Assembly (NCBI RefSeq): GCF_041860085.1
Contig: NZ_CP124747.1
Location: 3,224,001-3,288,000 of the forward strand
DNA: 64,000 bases
Origin: Schlesneria sp. DSM 10557
GTDB taxonomy: Bacteria; Planctomycetota; Planctomycetia; Planctomycetales; Planctomycetaceae
Direction of reading: 5' to 3'
The notes below the pieces were generated by a model. It did no database searches and had not been told where the DNA came from. It was given only the letters and a program-made list of their open reading frames with translations. Numbering within the stretch: position 1 is the stretch's first letter; each line of letters begins with the position of its first letter. Below, piece by piece: positions 9,436-19,382 of this stretch. A program made the position numbers and the translations under genes.

Positions 9436-10416
9436 TCAATGACCTGAAACCTGTAGCCAGTGTTCAAGATCAGCGAGGGAATGAAAATCCAGCAGTGCTT
9501 CCCCCAGTTGGTGGCTCTGCTCCAGTGAAAGTCGGTGAATCTTCTGCCTCAACTCATCCGGTACGTCCCCGCACACTCGGACCAGTTGCCGCAAAAGCAG
9601 TTCCTCGCTTCCTTTGAGGAAACCTTCTTCTCGTCCTTCTTCTTTTGCTAATCGTTCTACCGAGGTCACGTACGGCATACGTAACTCCTCTTCATAAGCG
9701 ATCAAATCTGAGCGGAATCGGCGGTCCAAATCAGCTCTCAAACGCATCATCCAGTCAATCAGCCGAAAGAGCTCTCTTATTCTATCGGAAGAGTACCCCA
9801 GCGTGTAGAGGTTTCGTACCAACTCCGTCTTCGCACTGAATCGCGACTCTGGGTCACCCGTCGTCCTGAGGGCGGCAATTTGAGCTCTCGAAACCTGAGC
9901 GACCAGTGACACATTGTCCACCCAGTCTGATTCGAGTCGTTCCACGATTTTGCAGACGGGAAACTGGCGATGGCTCAGGAAGCCACCCATTTCAAAGCGA
10001 TGTTCACGGGGCATCCAGCTTTTTCGTAAATCGGCCAAAATCACCAGCGTCAAAATCTCCTGGCGAAACATCCACTTGAGCCCAGAATGGTAAAGATCGA
10101 GCCGAAAGGCGAAATCCGCCTCGTACGAGGTCTGAATCTCCAGATGACACAAAATCCACTGCTCGTCGCCAGTTTTCAGACGAACTTTAAACAGAACATC
10201 AACTTCACTGTTCTTTTGACCAGACTGACCGACGATCTGGCTGATTTCTTTGTCCAGCCACTGCGGTTCAAAGCTCCAGTCAACCAATTCTGCCAGCGCG
10301 GGAAAACAATTCTCGACCGAATCTCGCAAGTGCGAGCGCAGTAACTCTTTCCACGCCCCGTCATAATCACTTTCCGGCGTCTCGCTCTGCGATCCAGAAA
10401 TGGAGTCATTCGTCAT
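9436..10416 (-). CDS. Rpn/YhgA-like PD-(D/E)XK nuclease family protein with DUF4351-like tail
   Basis: A 326-residue soluble protein resembling recombination-promoting nuclease/transposase-related proteins. The N-terminal half shows a PD-(D/E)XK-type core: Asp73 in SEVDVLFKV, then ILCHLEIQTSYE with Glu93 and Gln95 (E-x-Q replacing E-x-K, as is usual in Rpn proteins). The family block LVILAD follows. The middle has RRFRSDLIAYEEE, and the last ~50 residues (LLLRQLVRVCGDVPDEL to ADLEHWL) match the DUF4351-type helical tail. Such genes are often multicopy and probably mobile in planctomycetes. It lies 37 bases downstream of the GH20-like gene on the same strand, perhaps by read-through. Confidence 0.8.
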   Translation of the reverse strand: MTNDSISGSQSETPESDYDGAWKELLRSHLRDSVENCFPALAELVDWSFEPQWLDKEISQIVGQSGQKNSEVDVLFKVRLKTGDEQWILCHLEIQTSYEADFAFRLDLYHSGLKWMFRQEILTLVILADLRKSWMPREHRFEMGGFLSHRQFPVCKIVERLESDWVDNVSLVAQVSRAQIAALRTTGDPESRFSAKTELVRNLYTLGYSSDRIRELFRLIDWMMRLRADLDRRFRSDLIAYEEELRMPYVTSVERLAKEEGREEGFLKGSEELLLRQLVRVCGDVPDELRQKIHRLSLEQSHQLGEALLDFHSLADLEHWLQVSGH

Positions 10417-10453
10417 AAATCGAACTTCATCGAGAGAGGGACTGCACCAGAAG

Positions 10454-12847
10454 TCACTGTTTTTCCGCCTTGATGACCCAGATGTCCGTCACGTAGTGTC
10501 GCTGTCGCCAGTTCAGTTCGGATTCGTCCATCTCTTCCCATGTGAGGGTGATTCGGCCATCGGCCAGCGTCTCCGCAGGAACCTCAAAGATCTGTTCAGT
10601 CACCTGGTCGAACGTCTCGCCGGTTCTCAACAACTTCGCCTTGACGCCATCGATCACCAATGGGGACGACCGCTGAGCAAAAAGTTTTACGATGTAAGCT
10701 GAGGAACTGTCGAGATTGTTGTAGGTGATGCCTTGCGGGATGCGGAACAGGTAAGCGTGCCAGGCCTGTCGCAATCGATTTCGCTTTTCCCCCACCCATC
10801 GCTGGTTGGGCCGGGGATGGTCATCCTGATGGCGAAGCGCGTCTCCTGCCAGCAAGAGTTTCGGGATACGAGGGGAACGACCAACGTGACCGACGACGTC
10901 GTAGTAACCTTGGTCGCCCGGATTCTCCCAATTGATGATGACCTCAATCCGTTTCCGCTGTGTCGCCACGTCGGACAGTCTGACGACCGCTTCTAACTGA
11001 TCTTCCAGCCACCAGCGGTTATTGAGGGGGTAGTTCACAAAATCGAGAACCGCCCCTCGCTCGTAGCCCGAAGCCTGGTACCGGGGGACGCTGGTCTGCA
11101 GTCCGATTTCTTCAAACAGTGTCTCACCGAATTTGTTGAGCTTTTCCAGCCCCTCTACGTCGACAGGTTCGGTCGCGGCCCGTTCGAGAATCTGACGCGC
11201 GGCACTGATCGTGGAGAGGACATCGGCATGACTCGACTCGGCCAGTTTGGCCAAGGCCTGACGTTCGAGATCGATCTCATAGAGAAGTCGCTTTCGGGTG
11301 TAAGCATCGTAATAGGCTCGGAACAAGTGCATCTGAAAACGCCACGGACTTCCCGCAGTGACAATGCGTCGTTCAAGTTCCTGCCACAATCGCAACGCCC
11401 CTTCGATTGAGCCGTTCTCCGCAAGGGCTCCGCGCAGATTCGTCTCCAGTGAGAACAAACCGTCTGCCCCGACCTGGGCAAGGTCACTGCGGAAAAAGAA
11501 CCGGGCGTACTCCTCTGCCACATGGCGCGGATCGACCTCAGGATTCCAGCCAAGCTGTGACCACAGGTTCTTGTTGAAGTCATCGTGTACGCCGTCGGAA
11601 TAAGAAAGAAAGCCGTTTGTGAAGGAATAGTCCATCCGGTAAACGGCGGTGTAATCGACAGGGCGAGGGTTAACGCACTCACGGCCGAGGGTCATACCCA
11701 GCGCCGGATCGAGCCACGGGACAGGATACTGACATCGCACGGTGTGCGTGATGTCCGGGTACCAACGGAGTTGATACGCATCGGCAAGTCGGCGACGTGT
11801 CGCCTCCATCGGAGGACTTCCCGGCCCCATCACCAATCCACCAAACCAGGCTGGCTTATGTTCATCGAGATAGCGGAAGAGGAAGTCCACGTCGTCTGGT
11901 TTAAAGTGCTGCAGCGACAGCCAGACCTTCGCCTGGGGATGATACTTGTTTACCAGTGATGCCATGCGCTGTAAGAACGGCACCAGATGCTCTGCTTTAT
12001 TCTCCCCCGGATCTCCCCCCGGAACGAAGATGGCATCCAGCCGCTTGACCTGCTGATAGTATGCCTCCTGCTGCTCGAGGAATGCCGCTTCCTCCGTCGC
12101 GTTCGGCAGCTTCACGAGCACCGGTACCCAGATCCAGTGATCGAGATCATACCGATCACACAACTCTGCAAATTTGATATTCATTTCCGGGCGGGAATAT
12201 TTCATCAATGGACTGAGTTTTCCTCCTTGCCAGGGAATGTTCTCAACTGCATTGGCTCCGAAAATGACGAGTTCGCGAAAGTACTGATCAAATTGATCAA
12301 TGCTCCACGCATCCCAACTATTCGCTGTATCCCGATATCCCAGCTGATGACCACGCAGGGGCCTGTCGGGTGACTCACTTGCCTGAAACCCGAACGACAA
12401 CGTGATGCGCCCGTCATGCCAGTTCAGGTTCCGCAGCAGCTTGCCAACGCCGAATAAGGCTCCTCGCGAATCACGGCCCGTCACGAAGACGATCGCGGGC
12501 CCCTGTTCATTTGCCGGAGTCAACCGAATTGAGAACGATTCCGCCGGTTCGGGAACGGTGGCAACGACAGAATTCGCCCGCTCTGACCACGCCGGTGGTG
12601 CCACTCTGGTTGAGATGGCGATGATGGCTTTTGCGTCAACGGGCCATTCGGTCGTGACCGGCAGCTGGATCCCAGTTCGACGCTGCAACTCTTCAACGAG
12701 AACTGTCGGGGCGATTCGTTCTGCGGCAGGTAATTCGCCCCCCCGCGTGACGACGATCGCCTTCGAGAGATCGATCTCGTGAGCCCAAACTGAAGAGGTC
12801 ACCGTCAGTAAGAGGACGACGATACAGCCGAGGGATTGACGGACCAT
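10454..12847 (-). CDS. Secreted glycoside-hydrolase-like protein (GH20 N-terminal-type fold plus TIM barrel)
   Basis: A 797-residue exported protein with a signal peptide (MVRQSLGCIVVLLLTVTSSVWA). Residues ~25-150 match the zincin-like domain that precedes catalytic barrels in GH20/GH67-type enzymes (AERIAPTVLVEELQRRTG; later SRGALFGVGKLLR). The central barrel has RGHQLGYRDTANSWDAW, FGANAVENIPW, DLDHWIWVPV and IFVPGGDPGENK. The C-terminal ~300 residues are helical plus a beta-rich end. It probably acts on extracellular polysaccharide, but I cannot assign substrate or catalytic acids. It could equally be a GH84- or GH67-related branch. It is followed on the same strand by the Rpn-like gene. 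Confidence 0.75.
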   Translation of the reverse strand: MVRQSLGCIVVLLLTVTSSVWAHEIDLSKAIVVTRGGELPAAERIAPTVLVEELQRRTGIQLPVTTEWPVDAKAIIAISTRVAPPAWSERANSVVATVPEPAESFSIRLTPANEQGPAIVFVTGRDSRGALFGVGKLLRNLNWHDGRITLSFGFQASESPDRPLRGHQLGYRDTANSWDAWSIDQFDQYFRELVIFGANAVENIPWQGGKLSPLMKYSRPEMNIKFAELCDRYDLDHWIWVPVLVKLPNATEEAAFLEQQEAYYQQVKRLDAIFVPGGDPGENKAEHLVPFLQRMASLVNKYHPQAKVWLSLQHFKPDDVDFLFRYLDEHKPAWFGGLVMGPGSPPMEATRRRLADAYQLRWYPDITHTVRCQYPVPWLDPALGMTLGRECVNPRPVDYTAVYRMDYSFTNGFLSYSDGVHDDFNKNLWSQLGWNPEVDPRHVAEEYARFFFRSDLAQVGADGLFSLETNLRGALAENGSIEGALRLWQELERRIVTAGSPWRFQMHLFRAYYDAYTRKRLLYEIDLERQALAKLAESSHADVLSTISAARQILERAATEPVDVEGLEKLNKFGETLFEEIGLQTSVPRYQASGYERGAVLDFVNYPLNNRWWLEDQLEAVVRLSDVATQRKRIEVIINWENPGDQGYYDVVGHVGRSPRIPKLLLAGDALRHQDDHPRPNQRWVGEKRNRLRQAWHAYLFRIPQGITYNNLDSSSAYIVKLFAQRSSPLVIDGVKAKLLRTGETFDQVTEQIFEVPAETLADGRITLTWEEMDESELNWRQRHYVTDIWVIKAEKQ

Positions 12848-13265
12848 GAAGGAGCCTTTTCACGGGAAATTTCCGCAGACTGACTGCTGGCGCGCCTCCA
12901 GACACAGGCGCACAGGTCGATTGAAACGCGTGAGTGAGAATGACAACCAATGCAGAGGGGTCCGACATCAAAATCGGACGACGCCGAGCTTACCACTGGG
13001 TCTATTCGCAAGCAATTAACGCAGTCCGGCCCTCGGAGCGTCCGTCGTCATCCAGTCACCATGTGATGCGACCGCTTAGCACGTGCGAGTTCTGACTTCG
13101 TCCGCAGCAAAGCAGAAACCCCGGTCGTCGCAAACATGCGACCACCGGGGTGACGTGTGAAACAACTTTTCTTCCGATCGCACTGATTGTCAGTATGTCA
13201 GGGGGAGGTCTCGATTCGGAGCAGCGTTGGCCTGTCGATGGGAGGAACGATGGTCTCCACTCAGA
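12848..13265. other. Intergenic, contains one terminator
   Basis: About 420 bases upstream of the GH20-like gene and downstream of the DUF1207 gene. Apart from the terminator at 13119-13150 I see no gene or repeat. Confidence 0.5.
13119..13150 (-). terminator. Rho-independent terminator of the DUF1207 gene
   Basis: CCCCGGTCGTCGCA and TGCGACCACCGGGG pair over 13 of 14 positions with a 4-base loop (13119-13150). On the minus strand the stem is followed by TTTCTGCTTTG. It lies about 115 bases past the stop of the DUF1207 gene. Confidence 0.75.
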
Positions 13266-14342
13266 TCAAAAGTCGAACCAGATCCCCGCCCCGATCATCC
13301 GATCTGATTGTCCCACGAATGACCACTGCATCGAGGGCCCCTCGTAATAACTGACACCCGTTCGCAGCGTATGATTCGATACCCCACGCCATTGCCATCC
13401 AGCCTGGACGGTAATGCTGGTGGTATAGTTGAACTCCTGTCGTGTGTGACCATTGATCGCTGCGAACGGTGCCCCATGCAGACCAAAAACCAACGGGGAG
13501 TACTGAATACCATACTGCAGTTCCAGGGGTTGAGCACCGTCCTGAGCAAACACGGCCCAGGCAATCTCACCATAGACTTGCAGATTGGGACTCATGACGT
13601 CGCGTGTCCATCCAATGATCAGCGAATCTCGAACATAGTTAAGACGTTCAAAACCGATGTTTCGAATCAGGTACTCGTCCCCCACATGCGAACTGAGATG
13701 GTAGTAGCCTGCTTTGAACGCGTTGGGACCTCGACGATGAGTGATCAACCATCCCGCGCGGAAGTCAACAGCCTCAAGGTCATCCTCGTGTCCCATGTCC
13801 ACACGGGGCATCGCCGCCCCTTCGAGGTCGAACTGCCAGCCTTGGGGGTTCACCGAGTTCGTCGTTCCGTAACGCAAAAGGCCGACGTGAGCACCGAGAG
13901 TGTTCTCCCAGATCGCTCCTTTACGACCATTCGCTGCGTAGAAGACAGACGCCATTCGAGACTCTTTTTCACCCGCCAGATAGGCCTTGTACATCAGCCC
14001 GACGGGAAGCACCTGCCACTCGTAGCCAGGTCCTTCGAAAATCTCGTCGAAATTTGACGAGGCGACTGGAACCGCTGGCGCTGCGGGTGTGACCTGTGAC
14101 AGCGGAGGCAAACCTTCCGGAGTCAGATAGGCGGGTGAATCCCCCCCCACAGCCTGCTCCGTCGTTCCCGGTGACTCTGTAGCCGAAAAATTGACTTGCC
14201 TGACTTCCGATTTTTCTTTTATGGGGACGACACTTGCGAGGTTGTAAGGCGGGGCCGGATGACCCTCACTACCTCCCCAGGCCATCGTTGTCAGGCATGC
14301 ACTAAAGATCAGAGTGCTCACTTGGATTTTATATGTCCGCAC
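13266..14342 (-). CDS. DUF1207 outer-membrane protein
   Basis: A 358-residue exported protein. An N-terminal hydrophobic signal (LIFSACLTTMAWG) is followed by a ~70-residue low-complexity proline/serine linker. The DUF1207 domain comes next: VLPVGLMYKAYLAGEKESRMA, then WENTLGAHVGLLRYG, GWQFDLEGAAMPRVD, YHLSSHVGDEY and a C-terminal GAGIWFDF ending in an aromatic residue. Alternating strands and the terminal Phe suit an outer-membrane beta-barrel. The family is abundant in planctomycetes and has no established function. It is a single-gene unit with its own terminator. Confidence 0.88.
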   Translation of the reverse strand: MRTYKIQVSTLIFSACLTTMAWGGSEGHPAPPYNLASVVPIKEKSEVRQVNFSATESPGTTEQAVGGDSPAYLTPEGLPPLSQVTPAAPAVPVASSNFDEIFEGPGYEWQVLPVGLMYKAYLAGEKESRMASVFYAANGRKGAIWENTLGAHVGLLRYGTTNSVNPQGWQFDLEGAAMPRVDMGHEDDLEAVDFRAGWLITHRRGPNAFKAGYYHLSSHVGDEYLIRNIGFERLNYVRDSLIIGWTRDVMSPNLQVYGEIAWAVFAQDGAQPLELQYGIQYSPLVFGLHGAPFAAINGHTRQEFNYTTSITVQAGWQWRGVSNHTLRTGVSYYEGPSMQWSFVGQSDRMIGAGIWFDF

Positions 14343-15228
14343 GTCTTGTCCAGTCCTGCTCTCAGTTCAAGTTCGAAACCGTATTAGGTGGTCGGTGACC
14401 TTTGAGGTTCTGCTGTAAAAGCAGATCGGCTTCCTACGCTTGGCAAGAACGCTTTCACTGGCTCAGTACGAATCTCTTGTCTGAAAACTACACCCGACAA
14501 ACCCCATACAACTGGTACGACTGGTCCCGTCTATTCCACACGTTCGATAACTCCGCTTCACACGTGATGCTCCGTTGATGCGTCACACATCGCACAATCA
14601 ACGACAGCGAGCAGACCTGCGTCATCCCGACAGCAAAACGACTCAAGCCCGTCAGAGAAATGCCACGTCAACACGTACCAGTGAGAGGACTGATCCCAGC
14701 TGTAGGGGAGCTGCTGATTTGGGAAACTTTTCCGAGCCTGCGGCCTTTAAGACAGCCAACCTGGAAATATCAAAACAGAGTCAATTCCAGGTCTTAACGA
14801 TTCGCAAAACAGGCTCATGAAACCGCGCAGAGGCAATGAATCGAACAGAGGTCAGGGAAAATCGGACATCGGGTCCCCGGAGAAAATGAACTGGAACGGG
14901 TGCAGGGACGATGTTCTTTGAACATATTGATGCCCCGGTAGCCCGCACGTGGCGGCAGGCCGTCGCTTCCCCCTGCACGAGGGTGACTGGAAGGACGAAC
15001 CATCACCCAAAATCCTGAGCAATCGCTACAACCCAAACAACCCACACAAGCAGTCCCAACAACGGAAACTGAGCTGAAGGCACGACCTTTGACGCAACTG
15101 CACGCCCGGTTCCGACTCGAAGAGAGTAGCCGCCCAGGGCTCCGAGCAATCCCAGATTTCAGGGCACCCGATGGCAGCCAGCGCGTCGCAAAAGGATGCT
15201 TATCTTGTCGCCAATCCCCTCGGTTTCT
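14343..15228. other. Long intergenic region, no convincing gene
   Basis: About 890 bases between the DUF1207 gene and an unrecognised minus-strand gene. Short open frames here have compositions unlike proteins and no ribosome-binding sites. No clear hairpin or repeat was recognised. It presumably holds the DUF1207 promoter near 14350-14450. Confidence 0.45.
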
Positions 15229-16098
15229 TCATTTGGAAATCCCCTCTCCGATGTCGGGTGGATCTTCGAATGAACGAGGCTGAGCGTAGAACTCGCTGAG
15301 GTCGAGTTTTCCTTTCGCCTCCGCTTCCAGCAACTGGATCCGTTTTTCCATGCGTTGTAATCGCATTTCCAGGTGGGGCGGCAACTTCAAATCGCGGGAG
15401 GATTGAGAACGAGGGACCGCAGGATATCCCAGCTGACGCTGCAATGCGGCGAACAGTAAAAGCGGGTCTTTCCCACGGTTCGCCTTGGCAATCCGTCCCT
15501 CCTGGCGGCTGAACAGTAACGGAACGGTGGGAACTTCATGGGGGTCGACCAGCTTGCGCCGCTCTTCCAGATAGAATTCCGATCGAAAGTAGATCAGGTC
15601 CGCGAACTCGACAGTCCCCAGCTGCAGTCGAGACCTCAGAATCCACTCGCGCCAATCGGCATTGTAGACAGGATCTTCCGAGATCGCGGTCATTCCCCGA
15701 TCATAGCCCAATCGGTTTCGCGAAATGCATTCGAACTGATAGACAAACAGTCCGGCGGGGTTCCCGTTCTCGGCCCGATAGCGAGCTTCCCGTTCCAGAA
15801 TTTGCAGCGCGACACGTTGATCGAACTTGGTGCGGTCTTCTTCAGCCTGCTTCATGACGAACGTCTGAAACGGCGCGAAGTAATGCTTCAGCAGTGCCAT
15901 CCCCTCGCAGAGACGCCCTTTCAGCAGCATCTCTCCTCTCAGGACATCGAGAGCGAGCGGCAGCTTCGTCGTCCCCAGGATCTCTTCCTTGATGCTCGTG
16001 AGGATTTCCTGGGACGGCAGGTCTTCGTCGAGTCGTTCCAGGAACGTCTTAAAAAAATATGCCTGCTCGATGTATTCCTCACGATCGAGGATTGCCAT
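15229..16098 (-). CDS. Conserved protein of unknown function, helical
   Basis: A 289-residue soluble, charged, mostly helical protein. The N-terminal ~130 residues (MAILDREEYIEQAYFFKTFL ... YRAENGNPAGLFVYQFECI) look like a helical repeat domain. A C-terminal coiled-coil-like segment (PHLEMRLQRMEKRIQLLEAE) precedes an acidic tail. No motif I can name is present. It follows the sigma-54 activator gene by 45 bases on the same strand, so they may be co-transcribed; this does not establish a shared function. I believe it to be a planctomycete-restricted family. Confidence 0.7.
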   Translation of the reverse strand: MAILDREEYIEQAYFFKTFLERLDEDLPSQEILTSIKEEILGTTKLPLALDVLRGEMLLKGRLCEGMALLKHYFAPFQTFVMKQAEEDRTKFDQRVALQILEREARYRAENGNPAGLFVYQFECISRNRLGYDRGMTAISEDPVYNADWREWILRSRLQLGTVEFADLIYFRSEFYLEERRKLVDPHEVPTVPLLFSRQEGRIAKANRGKDPLLLFAALQRQLGYPAVPRSQSSRDLKLPPHLEMRLQRMEKRIQLLEAEAKGKLDLSEFYAQPRSFEDPPDIGEGISK

Positions 16099-16143
16099 TG
16101 GTGTCTCTCAAGTCCGTCAAGATCAGGGGGTGATTCGCCAACC

Positions 16144-19100
16144 TTACCGCGGCAGTCGTCCAAACCGGGGCGAATCCGGCGGAGGATTGTCGTCAATCCC
16201 ATACTTTTTCAGCTTGCTGAAATACGTGCTGCGGGGCAAGCCGAGGCGGCGCGCGGCCTTGGTTTTGTTCCCATCGCAAGCGTGCAGCGCTTCCACAAGG
16301 ATTCGCCGCTCAGACGCGGGATCGTCCGCCGCGAACGTCTGGCTTGCAATGGTCTCTGTCGTACTCAGATCCCAGTTGGGCGATCCTTTGCTCACCGTCG
16401 AAGTTGTCTTCTGAATGTCGGCAGGCAAATCGCTCAGTTCGATTACCTCATCCTCGCACAGGACCACGGCCCGTTCGATGACGTTCTGAAGTTCACGAAT
16501 GTTACCAGGCCATGAGTACTGCATCAGGGCATTCAAGGCGTCATCGTCAAAGCGCGTGACTCGTCGACCCCCGCGGACCGCTGCCGATTTGAGGAAGTAA
16601 GCCGCCAGATCGAGAATGTCGTCCGGTCGCTCTCGCAGTGGCGGCAAATGAATGCTGATGACGTTCAGGCGGTAGTAGAGGTCCTCGCGAAATTTGCCTT
16701 CGGCGATCAGCCGTTCCAGGTTCTGATGTGTCGCCGCGATCATGCGGACGTCGACCTGAATCGTTTTGGTCCCCCCCACGGGCTCGAACTCACGCTGCTG
16801 AAGCACACGCAGCAGCTTGATCTGCGTCTCGGCGGAAATATCGCCGATTTCATCCAGAAACAGCGTTCCCCGATGAGCCAATTCAAATCGACCTGGTTTA
16901 TTCTCATGAGCTCCCGTGAATGATCCGCGCACGTGTCCGAATAGCTCGCTTTCCAGCAACCCGGACGAGAATGCCGCACAGTTCACACTGATCAGAGGTC
17001 CGCTCCGCCGTGAACTGTTCTCATGGATCGCTTTCGCCAGCAATTCCTTCCCTGTCCCGCTCTCGCCACGAACTAGAACACTCGTTTCACTCGGCGCGAC
17101 TTTGCGAACCATCTCCAGCACCTGATTCAACGCCGGACTGCGCCCGATGATTGCGTCACGACGGAACTCGGTCCCGGTCGCAGTGACAGGTTCAGACCGT
17201 GTCGTCGCGATCTCGGCCTCCAGCATGGCGATTCGCTGACGTTGCTGCGCCAACTGATCCACCTTCGTTCGCAGTTCTTCGTTAAGATGTTTCAGGTTTT
17301 GATGCACGTTGGCGCAATGAAGTGCGATCCCGGTGATCTGCCCGAGCGCCGTAAGGAAGGTCAGATCTTCGGCCGAATACATCAATCCATTCTGTTTGCC
17401 TCCCAGAACGACGATCCCGGTAATTTCGCCATTGGTTTCCAAGCCGTGGACGAGATCCGCTTTCACCAGCCTTAACAGGCTTTGTGTCGGCGACAGATCA
17501 TCGCGCGACACGGACGTGACGCGCTGAAGAGTCGGATCGGTCTGAAGCGCCTGGCAGAATTCCTCCGGTGCGGAAAACTGCATGGGAAGACCGGCGGAAA
17601 CTCCTTGAGCACCGGCGAGTCGAAAAGTCGAGGTTTGCGAATCGCGAAGATACAGTGCCGTCAATTCGGACTGCAGCACGTCGCGACAGGACATCAGCAT
17701 TCGTTCGGCGAGAAAGTCGACATCAGCCAATCGCCCCGCCGCCTGATTCATCCGCTGAAGTGCCTTGTCCAGCCGATACTTTTCGCGAAAGAAGCGTCGA
17801 TCGACAAACGTCTGCCAGGAATCCCTCAACCAGATCAGCAACACGACAGCGAGCATGAGAATGCCAGCGATGATCCAGGAAGGCTGTTCCAGAGCCTGGG
17901 CTTTGCGGATCGTCATCGCCAGGGTTCCGCAGGAAATGACAAAAGCGACGGTTGCTGTCGCGGCATAACTGAGGACGTAGTACCACATCCCGCGGTTGAC
18001 GATCTGATCAATCAGCATGAGTTTGTACCGGACAATCCCGACTGCGTATGCGAACATAAACAGCAGACTGGCCAGGAACATGGGAATTCGCCCTCCCCCC
18101 AGCGCAAATTCGGCCCGGTAGAAGAAGGCGAGATAGAGTGCATAGCCAATAAAGAACGAGGCGGCGCAGCCGGCACGCAGGATCCAGCGAACCTGATTCT
18201 TTTCAATGGGATTACGGGCCGTAAACCAACTGTGCGTCAGAGCCCCCAAAGCGATCAGAAAGTACACCGCTGCCACGGCAAAGTAGCTGTAGACACCGAT
18301 TCGCAACCAGTTCAACAGCATCGAGACAAGTTGCGAATTGAATTCCGCCTGTGGCCCCATCGAATGAGGCAAAAACCATAAGCCGCCGTCCACGGCGAGA
18401 AACGCCATGATCGTCAGAAGTGGAATGGCGTAGATGGCAGCGACAGTGGCAATCGGCCACTGAATCAGCGGTCGCTTCGAACGGGGGTAAACGAGGAAAA
18501 AGTGCAGAATGACGGCCGGGAGCAAGATTGCGCAGACAGCGAAGGGAAGGTTCAGCCAGAAGTTGCTGCCGACCGTCCACCAGTGAAAGCCCCCCACAAA
18601 CGCGGCCAACGTCACGGAGCACATCACAAAGAAGAGTCGCGCGGCGTCATCGAACGGCCGACTCCAGAAACCGACCGCCCCCACTGAAAAAATAATCAGT
18701 TCGAGCAGGAACCAGACGAGAGTCAAACCCACTTCCCGCATCGGGACCGCTTGGATCTTGATCGCTGTGGAGACTGGCTGAGCGTCCGTCGATCGGACAA
18801 ATTTAATCGGAACGTAGTTTTGCGCATCCTGCCGATGTGGACCCGGAGTGTTCGGGCGAAGCTGAAGATCCCGATTTCGGATGGCGAACTGTTCTCGCAT
18901 AAAATCGAGACTGGTTTTAACCGGTTGACCATCCAACTCAATCAAGACGTCCTGGGGCTGCGGTACCGGTTGCCCATCCAGGGCTTCGACCCCGATCGTA
19001 TCTTCGATGATGATGCCGGAGGTAAGTCCGGTAGGCCCGACGAGAAGAAAACGCAGGCGAAGGTCGGGCGCCGTGGCGACAACCACCATCACCACAACAC

Positions 19101-19167
19101 AGTAGGCAACGATGGCGCCAGCAAAAACTGCCAAGCTCCCCCTAACCACCCAATTTGTGCGATCCAT
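16144..19167 (-). CDS. Membrane-bound sigma-54-dependent transcriptional activator
   Basis: A 1007-residue bacterial enhancer-binding protein with an unusual sensor half. After an N-terminal membrane segment comes a PDZ-like stretch (SGIIIEDTIGVEALDGQPV ... LIELDGQPVKT). About seven hydrophobic segments follow at ~145-440, then a GAF-like domain (~480-620) and a short coiled coil. The sigma-54 AAA+ domain has Walker A GESGTGKE (Lys707), LFLDEIGD as Walker B, and FREDLYYRLNVISIHLPPLRER. A Fis-type helix-turn-helix (NKTKAARRLGLPRSTYFSKL) ends it. The sigma-54-contact loop, normally GAFTGA, reads GSFTGA (748-753). It probably senses a membrane or lipid signal directly instead of through a histidine kinase. 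Palindromes upstream (19195-19261) and a divergent -24/-12 promoter suggest it regulates the adjacent transcript and itself. Confidence 0.92.
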   Translation of the reverse strand: MDRTNWVVRGSLAVFAGAIVAYCVVVMVVVATAPDLRLRFLLVGPTGLTSGIIIEDTIGVEALDGQPVPQPQDVLIELDGQPVKTSLDFMREQFAIRNRDLQLRPNTPGPHRQDAQNYVPIKFVRSTDAQPVSTAIKIQAVPMREVGLTLVWFLLELIIFSVGAVGFWSRPFDDAARLFFVMCSVTLAAFVGGFHWWTVGSNFWLNLPFAVCAILLPAVILHFFLVYPRSKRPLIQWPIATVAAIYAIPLLTIMAFLAVDGGLWFLPHSMGPQAEFNSQLVSMLLNWLRIGVYSYFAVAAVYFLIALGALTHSWFTARNPIEKNQVRWILRAGCAASFFIGYALYLAFFYRAEFALGGGRIPMFLASLLFMFAYAVGIVRYKLMLIDQIVNRGMWYYVLSYAATATVAFVISCGTLAMTIRKAQALEQPSWIIAGILMLAVVLLIWLRDSWQTFVDRRFFREKYRLDKALQRMNQAAGRLADVDFLAERMLMSCRDVLQSELTALYLRDSQTSTFRLAGAQGVSAGLPMQFSAPEEFCQALQTDPTLQRVTSVSRDDLSPTQSLLRLVKADLVHGLETNGEITGIVVLGGKQNGLMYSAEDLTFLTALGQITGIALHCANVHQNLKHLNEELRTKVDQLAQQRQRIAMLEAEIATTRSEPVTATGTEFRRDAIIGRSPALNQVLEMVRKVAPSETSVLVRGESGTGKELLAKAIHENSSRRSGPLISVNCAAFSSGLLESELFGHVRGSFTGAHENKPGRFELAHRGTLFLDEIGDISAETQIKLLRVLQQREFEPVGGTKTIQVDVRMIAATHQNLERLIAEGKFREDLYYRLNVISIHLPPLRERPDDILDLAAYFLKSAAVRGGRRVTRFDDDALNALMQYSWPGNIRELQNVIERAVVLCEDEVIELSDLPADIQKTTSTVSKGSPNWDLSTTETIASQTFAADDPASERRILVEALHACDGNKTKAARRLGLPRSTYFSKLKKYGIDDNPPPDSPRFGRLPR

Positions 19168-19194
19168 CGTCTATCCGATCTGGTTTCGAGGGGC

Positions 19195-19261
19195 CTTTCG
19201 GCGCCGAAAGCAACCGCTTCGGCGCTCATTTGGAAAAGTTTATTCTTCGGCGCGCGCCGAA
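19195..19261. promoter_or_regulatory. Paired palindromic sites, candidate upstream activator sites for the bEBP
   Basis: Two perfect 16-bp palindromes share the TTCGGCGC/GCGCCGAA arms: CTTTCGGCGCCGAAAG (19195-19210) and TTCGGCGCGCGCCGAA (19246-19261). A half-site TTCGGCGCT lies between them (19218-19226), and a further half-site GCGCCGAA is at 19341-19348. They lie between the start of the sigma-54 activator gene (19167) and a divergent -24/-12 promoter (19356-19372). That is about 120-190 bases from its expected start site, the normal distance for enhancer-type binding sites. Assignment to this activator is inference from position. Confidence 0.6.
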
Positions 19262-19355
19262 AATCGTCCTCTGCTACAACCATCTTGCCCCGTTCGAGCC
19301 TGAAAATCAATGAAATATTGAATGAGATTCAAAATTTTGTGCGCCGAAACATCCT

Positions 19356-19372
19356 TTGGCACAAGGTTAGCT
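19356..19372 (+). promoter_or_regulatory. Sigma-54-type -24/-12 promoter
   Basis: TTGGCACAAGGTTAGCT matches the sigma-54 consensus (YTGGCAC...TTGCW) with the invariant GG (19358-19359) and GC (19370-19371) separated by exactly 10 bases; one mismatch occurs in the -12 TTGC element (TAGC). It points right, away from the sigma-54 activator gene, with expected transcription start near 19383. Confidence 0.65.
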
Positions 19373-19382
19373 TTACATCTCT

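Noticed and set aside
17482-18381. 299-codon plus-strand frame inside the sigma-54 activator
   Set aside because: Antisense shadow of the membrane and GAF part; no start signal or domain.
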